Shown here piece after piece: positions 5,928-7,278 of a DNA stretch of 7,278 bases (its first letter is position 1; each line of letters begins with the position of its first letter). The stretch is taken from positions 11,381 to 18,658 of the forward strand of contig DQDL01000047.1 of NCBI GenBank assembly GCA_003533405.1. Reading direction: 5' to 3'. Position numbers and translations under genes: made by a program. Source of the DNA: Clostridiales bacterium. GTDB taxonomy: Bacteria; Bacillota; Clostridia; Oscillospirales; Oscillospiraceae. Below the pieces are notes generated by a model. That model was not told the DNA's origin and searched no databases. It saw nothing but the letters and a program-made list of their open reading frames with translations.

Positions 5928-6804
5928 ATCTGTATTCAGGGACGAGCGAATCGCCTAAAACGCTCTTTTTGACCGTGAACTCGGGAGTTCCCATGAACCC
6001 GGGGGCGGCGTCATATTTGTTGAAAACAATGACGAGATCACCGTCATCGTTCCAGTAGAAGTTGCTGTTTTCGCCCGGCTCAAGGTAAAATACACCGAAC
6101 GGGTCATCTTCGAGCCAGTATTCGATATTCTTGTCCTCGCTCATTTCGACCTTCATCTGCCGCTGCACCTCGGCCTTTAGCTTGCTGTAAAAGCTGTCGT
6201 CAATCGCAAGGTCGCTCAGATCAACGATGCAGCCCTTGATTTTATCGATGTGATAATACTTATAGTATGTGTTACCGCTTCCGTATGCTTCGCAAACGCG
6301 AAGCCTTAGGGTAAACCATTTGTCGGTATTCGTGACCACCTCATAGTCGACATGCACAGAGCCGTGCCCCTTGCCTTCGTCGGCTTCAAGCTCCCTGTAA
6401 AACCGATCAGAAAGAAGCTTTGTCATCTCGTCTATATCCTTGTTAATATAGTTCTCGGCATCACTGTTTTGACCCGTGACATGCGGCACATTGATATCGA
6501 GCGTGTGATTATCGTCCGAATATTTGTAGTTTCTGACCGTGACGACCTCGATTATACTGCTTATGACAGGGATATTCTCCAATGCCTGCGCATATGCCGG
6601 GCTGCAATTGGGCAGCACGACGAGAAATAGCAATAGCAGACACGCCGCTGCGCTCAGAATTTGCTTAACGACCCTTCTGCGCCTGCAATTTGAATTATCG
6701 GGCAGGGAAGCGAGCGTGTCGTCTACGACCTTGCTCACGCTTTCAGGTACTTTGAAATCCTCTTCCTTTGCGAATTTTTTTAAGTGAGAGTCAAAATTGT
6801 TCAT
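5926..6804 (-). CDS. RsiV-like membrane anti-sigma factor with DUF3298 domain
   Basis: A 292-residue single-pass membrane protein that probably inhibits the sigma factor encoded just upstream. A short cytoplasmic part (1-40) precedes a positively charged RRRR (41-44) and one transmembrane helix (about 47-65). The rest is extracellular. After the helix comes SPAYAQALENIPVI (68-81), a stretch typical of RsiV-like proteins, containing an AYA signal-peptidase-type site (A70-Y71-A72). The C-terminal part (about 185-285) has DUF3298 features: YYHIDKIKGCIVDLSDL (183-199) and, further on, LVIVFNKYDAAPGFMGTPEF (257-276). In the known SigV/RsiV pair the extracellular domain senses lysozyme and the anti-sigma factor is then destroyed by stepwise proteolysis; whether this homologue binds lysozyme is unknown. 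There is no HxxxCxxC zinc motif in the cytoplasmic part. The ATG is one base after the sigma stop, with GGAG (6818-6815) ten bases upstream, so the two are almost certainly one operon. Confidence 0.87.
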   Translation of the reverse strand: MNNFDSHLKKFAKEEDFKVPESVSKVVDDTLASLPDNSNCRRRRVVKQILSAAACLLLLFLVVLPNCSPAYAQALENIPVISSIIEVVTVRNYKYSDDNHTLDINVPHVTGQNSDAENYINKDIDEMTKLLSDRFYRELEADEGKGHGSVHVDYEVVTNTDKWFTLRLRVCEAYGSGNTYYKYYHIDKIKGCIVDLSDLAIDDSFYSKLKAEVQRQMKVEMSEDKNIEYWLEDDPFGVFYLEPGENSNFYWNDDGDLVIVFNKYDAAPGFMGTPEFTVKKSVLGDSLVPEYR

Positions 6805-6805
6805 T

Positions 6806-7278
6806 TCAGAAAGTCTCCATTAACATTTCTCGCAGCATTTTTCTTGCACGGGATAGCTGCTGCTTTGCGGTCACGACCGATGCACCGGTGATTTTTGAAA
6901 TTTGAGCTAATGACAGGTCCTCAAAATAGAATAAAACAACGACCTCTCTGTATGGCTGTTTTAGTTGTTCGACTGCCTTCCTTAGTGTGAGCGCAGTCAC
7001 GATCTCATTTTCAGAGCTGCTTTCCTCGACCTCAACATCATCGATGGAAAGCAGATTTTTGTTGCTGCGGACGAGCTCAACAGCACAGTTACGGACTATC
7101 CGCAGCAACCACGGTTTGAATGCGTATATGTTATTGAGTGTATCCAGACTTTTGTATGCTCGGTAAATTGACTCGCTGATAGCATCGGCTGCATCGCTTT
7201 CATTCGACAAAACGGAGAATGCGACAGAATACATTGCTTTTTCATTTTGCTTTATCAGCCGGCAAAATGTATCCTTAT
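6806..7278 (-). CDS. ECF-type RNA polymerase sigma factor (5' end beyond window)
   Basis: An extracytoplasmic-function sigma-70 factor, which directs RNA polymerase to a stress regulon when released by its anti-sigma partner. The frame stays open past the first internal Met (7234-7232) to the window edge, adding KDTFCRLIKQNEKA, which fits the start of region 2; the real start codon therefore lies outside. In the 156 visible residues, region 2 is seen in MYSVAFSVLSNESDAADA (15-32) and the region 2.4-like PWLLRIVRNCAVELVRSNKN (55-74). An acidic linker (79-91) follows, then region 4 with the helix-turn-helix LSLAQISKITGASVVTAKQQ (121-140) and LSRARKML. Regions 1.1 and 3 are absent, as expected for ECF factors. 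The partner with DUF3298 suggests the SigV-like (ECF30-type) group. The promoter, perhaps autoregulated, is outside the window. Confidence 0.92.
   Translation of the reverse strand, partial: KDTFCRLIKQNEKAMYSVAFSVLSNESDAADAISESIYRAYKSLDTLNNIYAFKPWLLRIVRNCAVELVRSNKNLLSIDDVEVEESSSENEIVTALTLRKAVEQLKQPYREVVVLFYFEDLSLAQISKITGASVVTAKQQLSRARKMLREMLMETF

Noticed and set aside
7232..7234. ATG at 7234-7232 as the start of the sigma factor
   Set aside because: The frame continues upstream to the window edge with residues fitting sigma region 2, so this Met is internal.

Overview
The window looks like a stretch of chromosome from a Clostridia-type Firmicute, perhaps a gut Oscillospiraceae/Ruminococcaceae relative. 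This is inferred from strong GGAGG-like ribosome binding sites, near-consensus sigma-A promoters, short intergenic gaps, a RsiV-like anti-sigma factor beside an ECF sigma factor, and the style of the proteins. Base composition appears balanced. No phage, insertion sequence, CRISPR array, tRNA or rRNA is visible.

Left part, minus strand: the N-terminal 193 residues of a CPA2-type Na+/H+ (Kef/NapA-like) antiporter run off the left edge. The gene has its own promoter and a strong RBS. A roughly 165-base gap follows, holding that promoter, an imperfect dyad and the terminator of the next gene. That next gene is a complete minus-strand alpha/beta hydrolase of the monoacylglycerol lipase/lysophospholipase type (745-1674).

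Centre, plus strand: transcribed divergently from the hydrolase across a 92-base gap is a tightly packed operon. It comprises glycerol kinase glpK (1767-3269), a Nudix-fold hydrolase whose ATG overlaps the glpK stop (3269-3838), and a DUF1015 protein whose GTG start directly follows the Nudix stop (3839-5101). The yebC gene (5146-5880) follows, probably with a separate promoter buried in the end of the DUF1015 gene, and ends at a strong intrinsic terminator. The hydrolase could release glycerol from acylglycerols or lysolipids for glpK to phosphorylate. No glycerol facilitator or glycerol-3-phosphate dehydrogenase lies in the window.

Right part, minus strand: an ECF sigma factor (5' end off the right edge) and, one base after its stop, a RsiV-like membrane anti-sigma factor with a DUF3298-type extracellular domain. 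They are probably co-transcribed as an envelope-stress signalling pair and converge on yebC.

The main points for follow-up are the RsiV-like pair, the glpK/Nudix/DUF1015 gene fusion at the operon level, a glycerol kinase lacking the histidine used for HPr control in other Firmicutes, and a cluster of GTRTTAT half-sites in the divergent hydrolase/glpK promoter region. Nothing here is clearly a wholly new system.
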